NCBI GenBank assembly: GCA_031272365.1
Contig: JAISTX010000043.1
Location: forward strand, 1 to 36,072
Direction: 5' to 3'
Source: Eubacteriales Family XIII. Incertae Sedis bacterium
GTDB lineage: Bacteria > Bacillota > Clostridia > Peptostreptococcales > Anaerovoracaceae
DNA length: 36,072 nt
The translations under genes were made by a program, and so were the position numbers. The notes under the pieces are model-generated. The model ran no database searches. It saw only the letters and a program-made list of their open reading frames with translations, and was not told where the DNA came from. Within the stretch, counting starts at the first letter, position 1, and each line of letters opens with the position of its first letter. Shown one piece after another: positions 10,552-17,919 of this stretch.

Positions 10552-11790
10552 TTATAGCTCCACGATCTTCTTTTCCAGCGTGATATCCAGCTCCGCAGCG
10601 CTTTCGAAGTAGTAGTCGACTTCCGCGTCGGTCAGCATATCGCTCGTGATGAGGCCGGTCTGGTCGTATTTGTCGTTCGCGAACAGCTTCGTGAAGAGCG
10701 CGCCGCCCTGGCCCGTGATGTACATCTCGGCGGAGATGCCGGAGCGCTCAAAGCTCTCCACGAGGCCCGGCGCATAGACATGGACCTCCACGCGCACGTC
10801 CTTCCCGTCTTTCTTGCCGATCGCCTCGACGACCATGCACCCCGTGTCGGACACGATGCCCTCGTCGAGGATGGCCTGGAGCTCCTCGCGCGTCTTCGGC
10901 GCGGGCGGCAGGTGCGAGAGGATGACCTCAAACGGCACGACCGTGCGCCCGTTCACCGTCTCCTCGTCCTTGGAGAGCAGCCCTGCTCGGGACAGCGGCT
11001 CCGCGAAGTCGATGCCAACGCCGCCGTATTTGAAGTACGCGTTCTTCGCGCCCTTGAAATGCGTGTCCGCGTGCATCCCGTAGTAGACGGGCTCGTCGTG
11101 GCAGTGCTCGACCATGCGGACCTCTTCGTCCAGGTAGTCGTATTTGCGGAAGATCTCCAGCCCGAAAGCCGGCGTCCGCACGATCTTGCCGTCGATGTAC
11201 GCATAGCCTTCCTCGCTCATGTCGGACAGCGCCGTGACGGGCGACCACCAATAGGGCTGGAAGCGCTTGGCCTCCACGCCTTCGTAGACGTTGTTGTAGA
11301 TCGTGTCGCAGGAGTCGAGGTCGCGCACGGCCACGCGCGTGGCGGCGCAGATGAGCCCCGGCGCGCTGCCGGTCCCCACGACGGCGAGCTTGCCGATCGC
11401 CTCGAACCTGGGCCCGTACTCCTTGAACATGTACTCGATGCCCTCGACCCACTGGTCGTTTTCGTATTCGTCGATGATCTGCTCCGGCGCCGCGAAGTCC
11501 TGGTAGTGGGCGCCGACCGCGAGCGCGGCTTCAAGGACGTTCTTTCCGAAGGCAAGCGGCAGCGCGTTCACGACGAGGTCCGCCCCTTGGCAGACCCGCA
11601 CGACATCGTCCAGCTTGCTCGCGTCCACCACCTCCCCCTTGCCCTTCTTCATGATGCGCGTGAGGTCGTCCACCGCCTTCTTGTCGTAGTCCGCGCAGAC
11701 GATGACGTCCACGTTCGGCTCCTCGTCCATGCGCTGCGCGACGGTCGATCCCTGTGCGCCCGTTCCCAGTAGTACGATTTTCTTGCCCAT
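10552..11790 (-). CDS. Saccharopine dehydrogenase-like NAD(P)-dependent oxidoreductase
   Basis: A 412-residue cytoplasmic oxidoreductase. The N-terminus has a Rossmann motif, VLLGTGAQGSTVAQRM, with an Asp-containing second strand (VIVCADYD), then ADLVVNALP, as in saccharopine and carboxynorspermidine dehydrogenases. The C-terminal half matches the saccharopine dehydrogenase C-terminal domain. Possible reactions are reductive or oxidative handling of a lysine-type amino acid; the substrate cannot be told from sequence. GGAGGTG lies seven bases before the ATG. It is the last of three minus-strand genes, 60 bases after dinB, and may have its own promoter (TATGAT near 11830). Its end faces the lipoprotein gene with 16 bases between, without an evident terminator. 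Confidence 0.82.
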   Translation of the reverse strand: MGKKIVLLGTGAQGSTVAQRMDEEPNVDVIVCADYDKKAVDDLTRIMKKGKGEVVDASKLDDVVRVCQGADLVVNALPLAFGKNVLEAALAVGAHYQDFAAPEQIIDEYENDQWVEGIEYMFKEYGPRFEAIGKLAVVGTGSAPGLICAATRVAVRDLDSCDTIYNNVYEGVEAKRFQPYWWSPVTALSDMSEEGYAYIDGKIVRTPAFGLEIFRKYDYLDEEVRMVEHCHDEPVYYGMHADTHFKGAKNAYFKYGGVGIDFAEPLSRAGLLSKDEETVNGRTVVPFEVILSHLPPAPKTREELQAILDEGIVSDTGCMVVEAIGKKDGKDVRVEVHVYAPGLVESFERSGISAEMYITGQGGALFTKLFANDKYDQTGLITSDMLTDAEVDYYFESAAELDITLEKKIVEL

Positions 11791-11850
11791 AATTCACCTC
11801 CAAACGAAGTTTCAGCTTACTTGAACATCATACACCATCGAACGCCGCTT

Positions 11851-13041
11851 TCATAGCAGAGTTCCGCGTTTGATGGCGTCTTTTCCGTATTTTTTGCGGA
11901 TTTCGTCCTGCATTTCCTCCAGCGCCTTCCCGCGCTCCGACGCCGAGGGGTCGTCGAACAGCGAGAGCTGCTGGGCGGCCGTGCCCGCCGACGTCAGGTA
12001 CGAGAGCGACACGCCGATCAGCCGCAGGTCGTCGCCGCGCCACATCTCGCGGAAGATCTCGCACGCCTGCTCGTAGATCTCCGTCGTCGTCTCCACCGGC
12101 GCGGCTTGCTTCTTCTGGTGCCGGTATGTGTAGAAGGAGGTGTTCTTCAGCTCCACCGACACGACGCCCGCCTCGAGCCCCGCCTCGCGCAGCCGCAGCC
12201 CGCAGCGCTCCGAGAGGGACAAAAGGTACCGCATCGCCTCCTCCTCCGTGCGCACGTCGCGCGGCGTCGTCGTGCTGTGGCCGATGCTCTTCTCCGCGCG
12301 CGCCTCCTCGCGGATGACCGGCGTGTCGTCGACCCCGTTCGCGTGGTCGTGCACGAGCTGCCCCATGACCGGCTTCAGCAGCTGCCGCAGCATCCCCGCG
12401 TCCGCGTGCGCCACATCCCCGATCGTGTGCAGCCCGACGCGCGCGAGCGCGTCCTTCGTCGACCGCCCGACGCCGAAGAGCCCGTCTGCCGAAAGCGGCC
12501 ACATCTTCTCCGGGATCTCTTCCGGGAACAGCGTATGGATGCGGTCCGGCTTCTCCATCTCGGACGCCATCTTCGCGAGCAATTTGTTGACGGAGACGCC
12601 GATGTTCACCGTGAAGCCGAGCTCACCCCGCATGCGGGAGGCGATCTTTTCGGCGGCCTCGAGCGGCGCCCCGAAGATCTTCTCGCTCCCCGTGTAGTCG
12701 AGCCAGCACTCGTCGATCGAAAACCGCTCGATGACGTCCGTGTACTCCGAGAGCAAGGCGTACATGCGGTCGCTGTAGGCGCGGTAGAGCGCGTGGTCGG
12801 GTGGATACAGCGCCAGGCCCGGGCAGCGGCGGCGCGCCTCAGCGAGCGTCATCGCCGTCTTGATCCCGTATTGCTTCGCGGGCTCCGACTTCGCGAGGAT
12901 GATCCCGTGCCGCGCCCGGGGGTCGCCCGCGATGGCGGACGGGATGCGCCGGATGTCCTGTGCGCCCCCCGCCTTCAGCAGCTCCACCGCCGTCCACGAG
13001 AGGTAGGCCGAATTGACGTCGATGTGCAGGATGCTCCGCAT
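11851..13041 (-). CDS. dinB: Y-family DNA polymerase (Pol IV / DinB-like)
   Basis: Error-prone translesion DNA polymerase. The 396-residue protein has HIDVNSAYLSW at the N-terminus (catalytic Asp8), SIDECWLD with Asp110 and Glu111, and the helix-hairpin-helix region LFGVGRSTKDALARVGLHTIGDV. The beta-clamp binding peptide QLSLF is at 358-362, so the full functional layout is present. The steric position after DVNS is Tyr (NSAYLSW), as in a Firmicutes subgroup. It starts ten bases after the ABC-F stop codon with only a weak ribosome-binding site, so the two genes probably share a transcript. No SOS (LexA) box is evident at its start. Confidence 0.92.
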   Translation of the reverse strand: MRSILHIDVNSAYLSWTAVELLKAGGAQDIRRIPSAIAGDPRARHGIILAKSEPAKQYGIKTAMTLAEARRRCPGLALYPPDHALYRAYSDRMYALLSEYTDVIERFSIDECWLDYTGSEKIFGAPLEAAEKIASRMRGELGFTVNIGVSVNKLLAKMASEMEKPDRIHTLFPEEIPEKMWPLSADGLFGVGRSTKDALARVGLHTIGDVAHADAGMLRQLLKPVMGQLVHDHANGVDDTPVIREEARAEKSIGHSTTTPRDVRTEEEAMRYLLSLSERCGLRLREAGLEAGVVSVELKNTSFYTYRHQKKQAAPVETTTEIYEQACEIFREMWRGDDLRLIGVSLSYLTSAGTAAQQLSLFDDPSASERGKALEEMQDEIRKKYGKDAIKRGTLL

Positions 13042-13050
13042 CGCCGGCCC

Positions 13051-14742
13051 CTAAGCGGAACCCAGCAGGCGCTCCCAGGCCTCGTAGGCCTCGTCCCGCG
13101 CCGCCTGCTTCCCCGTGATCTCCTCGTGCAGCGCCGCGAGGAGCTCGAAGTCCGTCGCGTTCTCCCCGGCCGCCTGCCGCGCCTCCAGCGCCGCGATGTC
13201 CGCCTCGAGCGATTCGATCAAAGCCTCCGCCTCGGCGAGCTGCCGCTCACGCCGCCGCCGCTCGGCCTCCTCCCGCTTGGCCCTCTGGCGCTCCTCGGCG
13301 GCGGCGCTCACGGGCTTGCCTTCCCATGCCGCGAAGCGCCCGTCGTCCGCCGGGCTGCCCGCCTCCCCCCGCTCGCCTTTCTTCTTTTCCAAATAATAGT
13401 CGAAATTGCCCGGATAGAAGGCCAGGCCCCGCCCGGACAATTCGAGGATGCGCGTGGGCAGCCGTTCGAGCAGCCAGCGGTCGTGCGAGATCACGAGCAG
13501 GGTCCCGTCGAATTCCAGCAGCGCGTCCTCGACGGCGTCCATCGAGGCGACGTCGAGGTGGTTGGTCGGCTCGTCGAGGAAGAGCACGTTGGCGCCCGAG
13601 ACGATGAGCTTCAGCAGCGACAGGCGCGCCTTCTCGCCGCCCGACAGCGTGGCGATCTCCTGGAACACCTTGTCCCCATGGAAGAGGAACCGCCCGAGCA
13701 GGCCGCGCAGCCGCGTGTCCGTCTCCCACGGCAGCGCGCGGCGCATCTCCTCCAGCAGCGTGCCGTCCGGCGCAAGGCCCGCCTGGTGCTGGTCGTAGAC
13801 GCTGATTTTCACGTTCGCGCCCCTCTCGATGATGCCCGTGTCGCTCTCCGCCCGCCCCGCGAGGATTTTCAGCAGCGTCGTCTTGCCGACGCCGTTCGCG
13901 CCGATCATGCAGGTCTTCTCGCCGCGCCGCAGCGCCAGGTCCACGCCGGAGAACAGCGTCCTTCCCCCGAAGGCCTTCGACAGGTTCTCCGCCGTGAGCA
14001 CGTCGCCGCCGCTGCGCTTCGCCTCCGGGATGTGGAACAGGGGGCGGTTCTTTTGCGCCACGCGCGGCGGGGGCGGGCCGTCCGCCCCGTGCGCGAGCCG
14101 CTTCTCGCGCGAGGCCGCCCGCTTCGCGAGCTTCTCCGTGCCGCGCTCCTTGAAGCGCCGGATCATCTCCTCCTGCCGCCGGATCTCGGCGGCGCTGCGT
14201 TCGTACGCCCGCCGCTCCGCCTCGAGCAGCGCGCGCTTCTTCTCGCGGTAGGCGGAGTAGTTCCCCTTGTACGCCGTCAGGCGCCCGCCCTCCAGCTCAA
14301 AGATGCGCGACACCGTGCGGTCGAGGAAATAACGGTCGTGCGAGATGAGGATCACGGTGCCCTGGAAGGCGCGGACGCGCTGCTCGAGCTTGCCGAGCAT
14401 CTCGAGGTCGAGGTGGTTCGTCGGCTCGTCGAGCAGGAGGACGTCCGGCTTCTGCTGGAACACCTCGGACAGCTCCCGCCGGGCCTTCTCGCCCCCGCTG
14501 AGCGTGCCGAGGTCCTGCTTCTCCTGCCGCAGGTAGGCGCAGCGCAGCTCCTTGTTCAGGAAAAAAGACCCCCCCGTCGGCTCCACCTCGCCGCACAGGA
14601 TGCGCAGCAGCGTGCTCTTGCCCGCGCCGTTGGGGCCGATGAGGCCGATCTTCTCCCCGGCCTGTACCGTAAAGGAGACGCCGCCCAATACGACGTCCAC
14701 CCCAAAGGCCATCTCGATACCGTTCATCGTGACCGCAATCAT
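13051..14742 (-). CDS. ABC-F family ATPase
   Basis: A 563-residue soluble protein with two ABC ATPase domains and no membrane segments, the ABC-F layout (ribosome-bound translation factors and antibiotic-resistance proteins). Domain 1 has GPNGAGKS and LSGGEKARRELSEVF with LLLDEPTNHLD; the charged linker AEIRRQEEMIRRFKERGTEKLAKRAASREKR follows; domain 2 has GANGVGKT, LSGGEKARLSLL and LFLDEPTNHLD. The C-terminus is a predicted coiled coil. Which ABC-F subgroup it belongs to (housekeeping or resistance) cannot be settled here. The ATG at 14742 lies six bases after an extended -10 on the minus strand, implying a leaderless mRNA. Confidence 0.92.
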   Translation of the reverse strand: MIAVTMNGIEMAFGVDVVLGGVSFTVQAGEKIGLIGPNGAGKSTLLRILCGEVEPTGGSFFLNKELRCAYLRQEKQDLGTLSGGEKARRELSEVFQQKPDVLLLDEPTNHLDLEMLGKLEQRVRAFQGTVILISHDRYFLDRTVSRIFELEGGRLTAYKGNYSAYREKKRALLEAERRAYERSAAEIRRQEEMIRRFKERGTEKLAKRAASREKRLAHGADGPPPPRVAQKNRPLFHIPEAKRSGGDVLTAENLSKAFGGRTLFSGVDLALRRGEKTCMIGANGVGKTTLLKILAGRAESDTGIIERGANVKISVYDQHQAGLAPDGTLLEEMRRALPWETDTRLRGLLGRFLFHGDKVFQEIATLSGGEKARLSLLKLIVSGANVLFLDEPTNHLDVASMDAVEDALLEFDGTLLVISHDRWLLERLPTRILELSGRGLAFYPGNFDYYLEKKKGERGEAGSPADDGRFAAWEGKPVSAAAEERQRAKREEAERRRRERQLAEAEALIESLEADIAALEARQAAGENATDFELLAALHEEITGKQAARDEAYEAWERLLGSA

Positions 14743-14748
14743 ACCCTC

Positions 14749-14757
14749 ATTCTATCA
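14749..14757 (-). promoter_or_regulatory. Extended -10 for leaderless ABC-F mRNA
   Basis: On the minus strand TGATAGAAT, six bases, then the ATG at 14742. The expected transcription start coincides with the A of the start codon. The six intervening bases (GAGGGT) are too close to act as a normal Shine-Dalgarno site. Confidence 0.6.
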
Positions 14758-14857
14758 CAACAGCGGCAGCCGCAGAATCGCGCCAGGACTGCCCCGCACC
14801 CAAAACTATTTCACATATAGAGGCAAACTTTGCACCTTGCCAAGGGCAGGGCAGGGT

Positions 14858-14892
14858 TATATTATACATATATAACATATATGTATAATATA
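14858..14892. promoter_or_regulatory. Perfect 15-bp inverted repeat (operator/promoter candidate)
   Basis: TATATTATACATATA (14858-14872), TAACA, then the exact reverse complement (14878-14892). It is all A/T except one C/G pair per arm, in a G+C-rich genome, and lies between the divergent ABC-F and ABC-transporter genes. Each arm contains a TATAAT, one on each strand; the plus-strand copy (14884-14889) would start transcription near 14896, 163 bases before the permease. A dimeric repressor site over divergent promoters is the obvious reading, but no regulator gene is adjacent. Confidence 0.6.
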
Positions 14893-15058
14893 TTAAATAT
14901 TGCTTATTGACTGTTCCGGGTTGAAACAGGCGGTTACGAGGTACAACCTCTCTCCTCTTCCTTCTCTCACCGTCTGGCATAGCGGAGGCAACGCTACACA
15001 AGAGCAAGTGTTGCCGACGCTGTGCCCATCCGGGGCTTTTTCGGAAGGAGGATTGCAC
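14893..15058 (+). other. Structured leader of the ABC-transporter genes
   Basis: A 5' leader of about 160 bases. Visible elements: a hairpin GAGGT-ACA-ACCTC, a bulged stem in which GGCA..ACAC pairs with GTGT..TGCC (about 14984-15017), and a short hairpin GCCC/GGGC at 15024-15036 followed by TTTTT. A second option pairs TCCG (15029-15032) with CGGA (15042-15045) right before the AGGAGG. This could be an attenuator or riboswitch; it does not match TPP, cobalamin, SAM or guanidine-I consensus sequences as I know them. Confidence 0.35.
15024..15041 (+). terminator. Weak terminator-like hairpin upstream of the permease
   Basis: GCCC, a five-base loop, GGGC and five T residues, ending 18 bases before the permease start codon. 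The stem is only four base pairs, so it would be a weak intrinsic terminator, most sensible as part of an attenuation switch. Confidence 0.3.
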
Positions 15059-15823
15059 TTGGCAAAAGAAGCGGCTCTGAAGAGAATAAAAAGCCTGATT
15101 GCCATCGCAATCTTCTTTGCGCTCTGGGAGGCGCTCCCGAGGATCGGCATCATCAAGCCGTCCCTGCTGCCCCCGTTCTCGAGCGTCGTGGTCGCCATGG
15201 TGGACTTCGTGTTTTCCGGGAAATTTGCCGGGCACTTGCTGATCAGCATCCAGCGGTCCGTGAAAGGGTTTTTTCTGGCTCTGGCGGTTGCCATCCCGCT
15301 GGGCGTGGCCATCGGGTCTTCCAGGACCTTCGCGCAGTATATCGAACCCTTGATACAAGGGTTCCGTCAGACGGCGGCATTGGCGCTGTACCCGGTGTTC
15401 ATCCTGTTCTTCGGCCTGGGCGAGACCTCCAAAGTCGCGATCATCTTCTGGGCATCGCTCTGGGCGGTCTTGATCAACACGATCAGCGGCGTCTCCTATG
15501 TCAACCCGACGTTCGTGCAGGCCGCGCAGAGCATGGGGGCAAGCCGCGCGCGCGTGCTGTTCACCGTCATCTTGCCGGATGCCCTGCCGTCCATCATGAC
15601 CGGGGTCCGGCTCAGCGCGACCGCCTCCATTCTGTCGCTCGTGGCAGCGGAGATGATCGGCTCGAACTCGGGGCTCGGGTTCCTGATCATGAACTCGCAA
15701 TACAATTTCCAGGTGCCTTTGATGTACGCGGCGATTCTTTACATCGCAATATTCGGGCTGGTCGTAAACTACGCGCTGGCGTGGGTGGAAAAGAAATACG
15801 TTTTATCTTGGAAGCAGGGATGA
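15059..15823 (+). CDS. ABC transporter permease (SsuC/TauC family)
   Basis: A 254-residue inner-membrane permease of the nitrate/sulfonate/taurine importer family. I choose TTG 15059 because AGGAGG (15046-15051) is seven bases upstream; longer readings to 14900 run through the leader and look non-coding. Several membrane helices are visible and the EAA-loop signature AAQSMGASRARVLFTVILPDALPSIMTG, which docks the ATPase, is intact. It is followed 18 bases later by a binding lipoprotein, but no ATP-binding subunit is in this cluster, so an ATPase must be supplied from elsewhere. Substrate is unknown; the downstream corrinoid-related genes hint at a small methylated or sulfur/nitrogen compound. 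Confidence 0.88.
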   Translation: MAKEAALKRIKSLIAIAIFFALWEALPRIGIIKPSLLPPFSSVVVAMVDFVFSGKFAGHLLISIQRSVKGFFLALAVAIPLGVAIGSSRTFAQYIEPLIQGFRQTAALALYPVFILFFGLGETSKVAIIFWASLWAVLINTISGVSYVNPTFVQAAQSMGASRARVLFTVILPDALPSIMTGVRLSATASILSLVAAEMIGSNSGLGFLIMNSQYNFQVPLMYAAILYIAIFGLVVNYALAWVEKKYVLSWKQG

Positions 15824-15841
15824 TCATCGGGAGGGATTGTT

Positions 15842-16981
15842 ATGAAGAAAATCGGTATACAGAAACAGATTGCATGGATCGCCGCCGTGACGCTGGCTGC
15901 GCTGACGCTGCTGGGCAGCTGCGGCGGGGGCGGCTCCGGCGCGGCGGAGGCCGGGGATGCGGCCACGTCGGCGGAGATTCCGGAGACGGAGACCCCGACG
16001 GCTGCCTCGTCCGGGGAAGAGGGCGCCGACCGGTTCGCGGGCGTCGTGGACGAGACGAACAAGGCGCGGTACACGCTGAACAGCCTCGGCTACATCAGCG
16101 ACGTGGAGATCGCGATCGAAAAGGGGTTCTTCGCGGAGGAAGGCGTCGAAGTGGAGGTGATCGGCGTGGCCGGCGGTGGCGCCATGACCGTGCAGGAGAT
16201 CACGGCGGGCAACGCGGACATCGGGTCCGCCCCCTATCCACCGGTGATCAATTCCCATTCCACCGGCGGCGACGTCATCACGTTCCTCGGGAGCGGGTCG
16301 GGCTACTCGAAGGACGGGTACGAAGGGGATTACTGGGTCGTCCGCTCCGACGGGGAGATCAAGGGGCCGGAGGATTTGAAGGGGAAGACCATCGCCATGG
16401 GCGCGCTCGGCGCCATGTGGGAATACGGCACGCGGGAATACCTCGCGCGCGCCGGCCTGACGAAGGACGACGTCAACATCATCCTCGTGCCGCCCACGCA
16501 GCACGAGCAGGTGCTGAAGAGCAAGCAGGTGGATTTGACAGTCACGAGTTCCCCCATCGCGGACAAGATCATCGAGGACGGCACGGCCGAATTCCTGACG
16601 TCCACCTACCGTATCTACACGGACGACGGCAGCGAATACCCGCAGACCGGCGGCTACGTCACCTCCCCGGAATATGCGAGCAAGAACCCGCACACGCTGC
16701 AGGGCATCATCGCGGCGCTGATCAAGACGAACGAGTGGGTGAACGCCAACCCGGACGAGGCGCGCGAAATCGTGGCGACCGTCTTGGAAGGCCGGGAGCA
16801 GGACCCGGCGCTGGCGGAATACTGGAAGCCCGCCAGCATAGACGACTACGGCCTGTTGAGCGACGACGGCGCAGAGTACTGGATCGCGTGGTTCGTCGGG
16901 GACGGGGTGCTGGAGGAAGGCCAGGTGCAGCCTTCGGACATCTACACGAACATCTACAACCCGTATTATGAAGGAGAGTGA
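15842..16981 (+). CDS. ABC transporter substrate-binding lipoprotein (NMT1/TauA-like)
   Basis: A 379-residue extracytoplasmic solute-binding protein. The signal peptide ends in lipobox L24-G-S-C27. After a Gly/Ala/Glu linker the body has RYTLNSLGYISDVEIAIEKGFFAEEGVEVEVIGVAGGGAMTVQEITAGNADIGSAP, the N-terminal pattern of NMT1/SsuA/TauA proteins. GGGAGG precedes the ATG. The last codons contain the ribosome-binding site of the next gene, which starts one base after this stop, so the transport and Fe-S genes are tightly coupled. Ligand not predictable. Confidence 0.88.
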   Translation: MKKIGIQKQIAWIAAVTLAALTLLGSCGGGGSGAAEAGDAATSAEIPETETPTAASSGEEGADRFAGVVDETNKARYTLNSLGYISDVEIAIEKGFFAEEGVEVEVIGVAGGGAMTVQEITAGNADIGSAPYPPVINSHSTGGDVITFLGSGSGYSKDGYEGDYWVVRSDGEIKGPEDLKGKTIAMGALGAMWEYGTREYLARAGLTKDDVNIILVPPTQHEQVLKSKQVDLTVTSSPIADKIIEDGTAEFLTSTYRIYTDDGSEYPQTGGYVTSPEYASKNPHTLQGIIAALIKTNEWVNANPDEAREIVATVLEGREQDPALAEYWKPASIDDYGLLSDDGAEYWIAWFVGDGVLEEGQVQPSDIYTNIYNPYYEGE

Positions 16982-16982
16982 A

Positions 16983-17846
16983 ATGGGCACGAGAAAATCC
17001 GCTCCGGCCGACCTGCCGCCGGAGAGCCGGCAGGAGCTGACCGATGAGCTCAAACGTATCATCCGGGACCGCAGCTACGGGATCGGCATCGTCGGGGTCG
17101 CGTCGGTCGACCGCTTCGCGGGCGCCCCGAAGGGGCACGGGCCTCTGGACTATATCCCGGACGCGAACGCGGTCGTCGTGATTGGGCTGCCGATCCTCGA
17201 CGGGGTGGCGGACCACGCAGGCTACCTGGAGGGTTCCGAGATCGTGAAGGAGGAGGACACGTACGTCGGCCGCGACGGGGTGCGCCGCATCTACAACCCG
17301 AGGCTCGCGCTGCGAAACCAGATCAACCTCAGGAGCGCGCACGAATCCCTCAATATGGAGATTCAGATTTTGGGGATCTATGCGGGGGCTTTGCTGGAAA
17401 GCCGCGGCTACAAAACGCTCGTCGTCCCCACGACCTACGGCACGACCTTCTCTTGGCCGACGAACACGAACCCGGACTTCCCCATCAACGTGAACGGCTT
17501 CGGCCCATTCTCGCACCGCCACGCGGCTGTAGCGGCGGGCTTGGGCGAGTTTGGCCTCAACAACCTGCTGCTCACGCCCCAATGGGGGCCCAGGAACCGC
17601 TTCACCTCCATCATCACGCGGGCGCCGCTCGTCGCAGACCCGTTATTGGAAGGGGATATATGCCTACGGGAAAAATGCGCGCTGTGCGTCAAAGCGTGTA
17701 GGGGCGGGGCGTTCGGCGACGTGTTTGCGTTCGACGTCGCGGGGCATTCGAACACTGTGGCGAAATTTGACCACCTGAAATGCGAGCAGGGGGGGCGGTC
17801 GTGCCTGAAGAGGTGCATCTCCGCCTGCCCGATCGGGAGCTTTTAG
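16983..17846 (+). CDS. QueG-like double [4Fe-4S] protein
   Basis: A 287-residue protein related to epoxyqueuosine reductase and the Fe-S region of reductive dehalogenases, families that handle corrinoid chemistry. I prefer ATG 16983, six bases after AAGGAG, over ATG 16968. The middle has GFGPFSHRHAAVAAGLGEFGLNNLLLTPQWGPRNRFTSIIT, typical of this group. Two cysteine clusters follow: C227-x4-C232-x2-C235-x3-C239 and C267-x6-C274-x3-C278-x3-C282-P. The protein stops five residues after the last cysteine and lacks the HEAT-like C-terminal domain of true QueG. Tight linkage to an importer and to a corrinoid activator suggests electron transfer to, or chemistry with, a corrinoid rather than queuosine synthesis. 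That role is an inference. Confidence 0.75.
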   Translation: MGTRKSAPADLPPESRQELTDELKRIIRDRSYGIGIVGVASVDRFAGAPKGHGPLDYIPDANAVVVIGLPILDGVADHAGYLEGSEIVKEEDTYVGRDGVRRIYNPRLALRNQINLRSAHESLNMEIQILGIYAGALLESRGYKTLVVPTTYGTTFSWPTNTNPDFPINVNGFGPFSHRHAAVAAGLGEFGLNNLLLTPQWGPRNRFTSIITRAPLVADPLLEGDICLREKCALCVKACRGGAFGDVFAFDVAGHSNTVAKFDHLKCEQGGRSCLKRCISACPIGSF

Positions 17847-17864
17847 CAGTAGCCGCCCAGGGCA

Positions 17865-17879
17865 AATCCTGACAGGATT
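17865..17879. promoter_or_regulatory. Small perfect palindrome upstream of the RACE gene
   Basis: AATCCT-GAC-AGGATT lies in the 73-base gap before 17920, ending just upstream of the -35 zone of the promoter at 17905-17913. It could be an operator half-site pair or a short RNA hairpin at the end of the preceding transcript. Confidence 0.35.
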
Positions 17880-17904
17880 CTACCATAGCGGGCCATCGCG
17901 GTTG

Positions 17905-17913
17905 TGGTACAAT
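17905..17913 (+). promoter_or_regulatory. Extended -10 for leaderless RACE mRNA
   Basis: TGGTACAAT followed by six bases and the ATG at 17920. The predicted transcription start is the A of the ATG; no ribosome-binding site is present. Confidence 0.65.
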
Positions 17914-17919
17914 ACGGCT

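Noticed and set aside
14893..15058. TPP, cobalamin, SAM or guanidine riboswitch before the ABC importer
   Set aside because: None of the conserved core sequences of these classes is present; only generic stems are seen.
14900..15058. N-terminal extension of the permease to TTG 14900
   Set aside because: The extension translates the structured leader and lacks membrane-protein character; TTG 15059 has a well-placed AGGAGG.
17902..17919. Upstream TTG start for the RACE gene
   Set aside because: It would place the start codon inside the -10 promoter element; the homologous N-terminus begins at ATG 17920.
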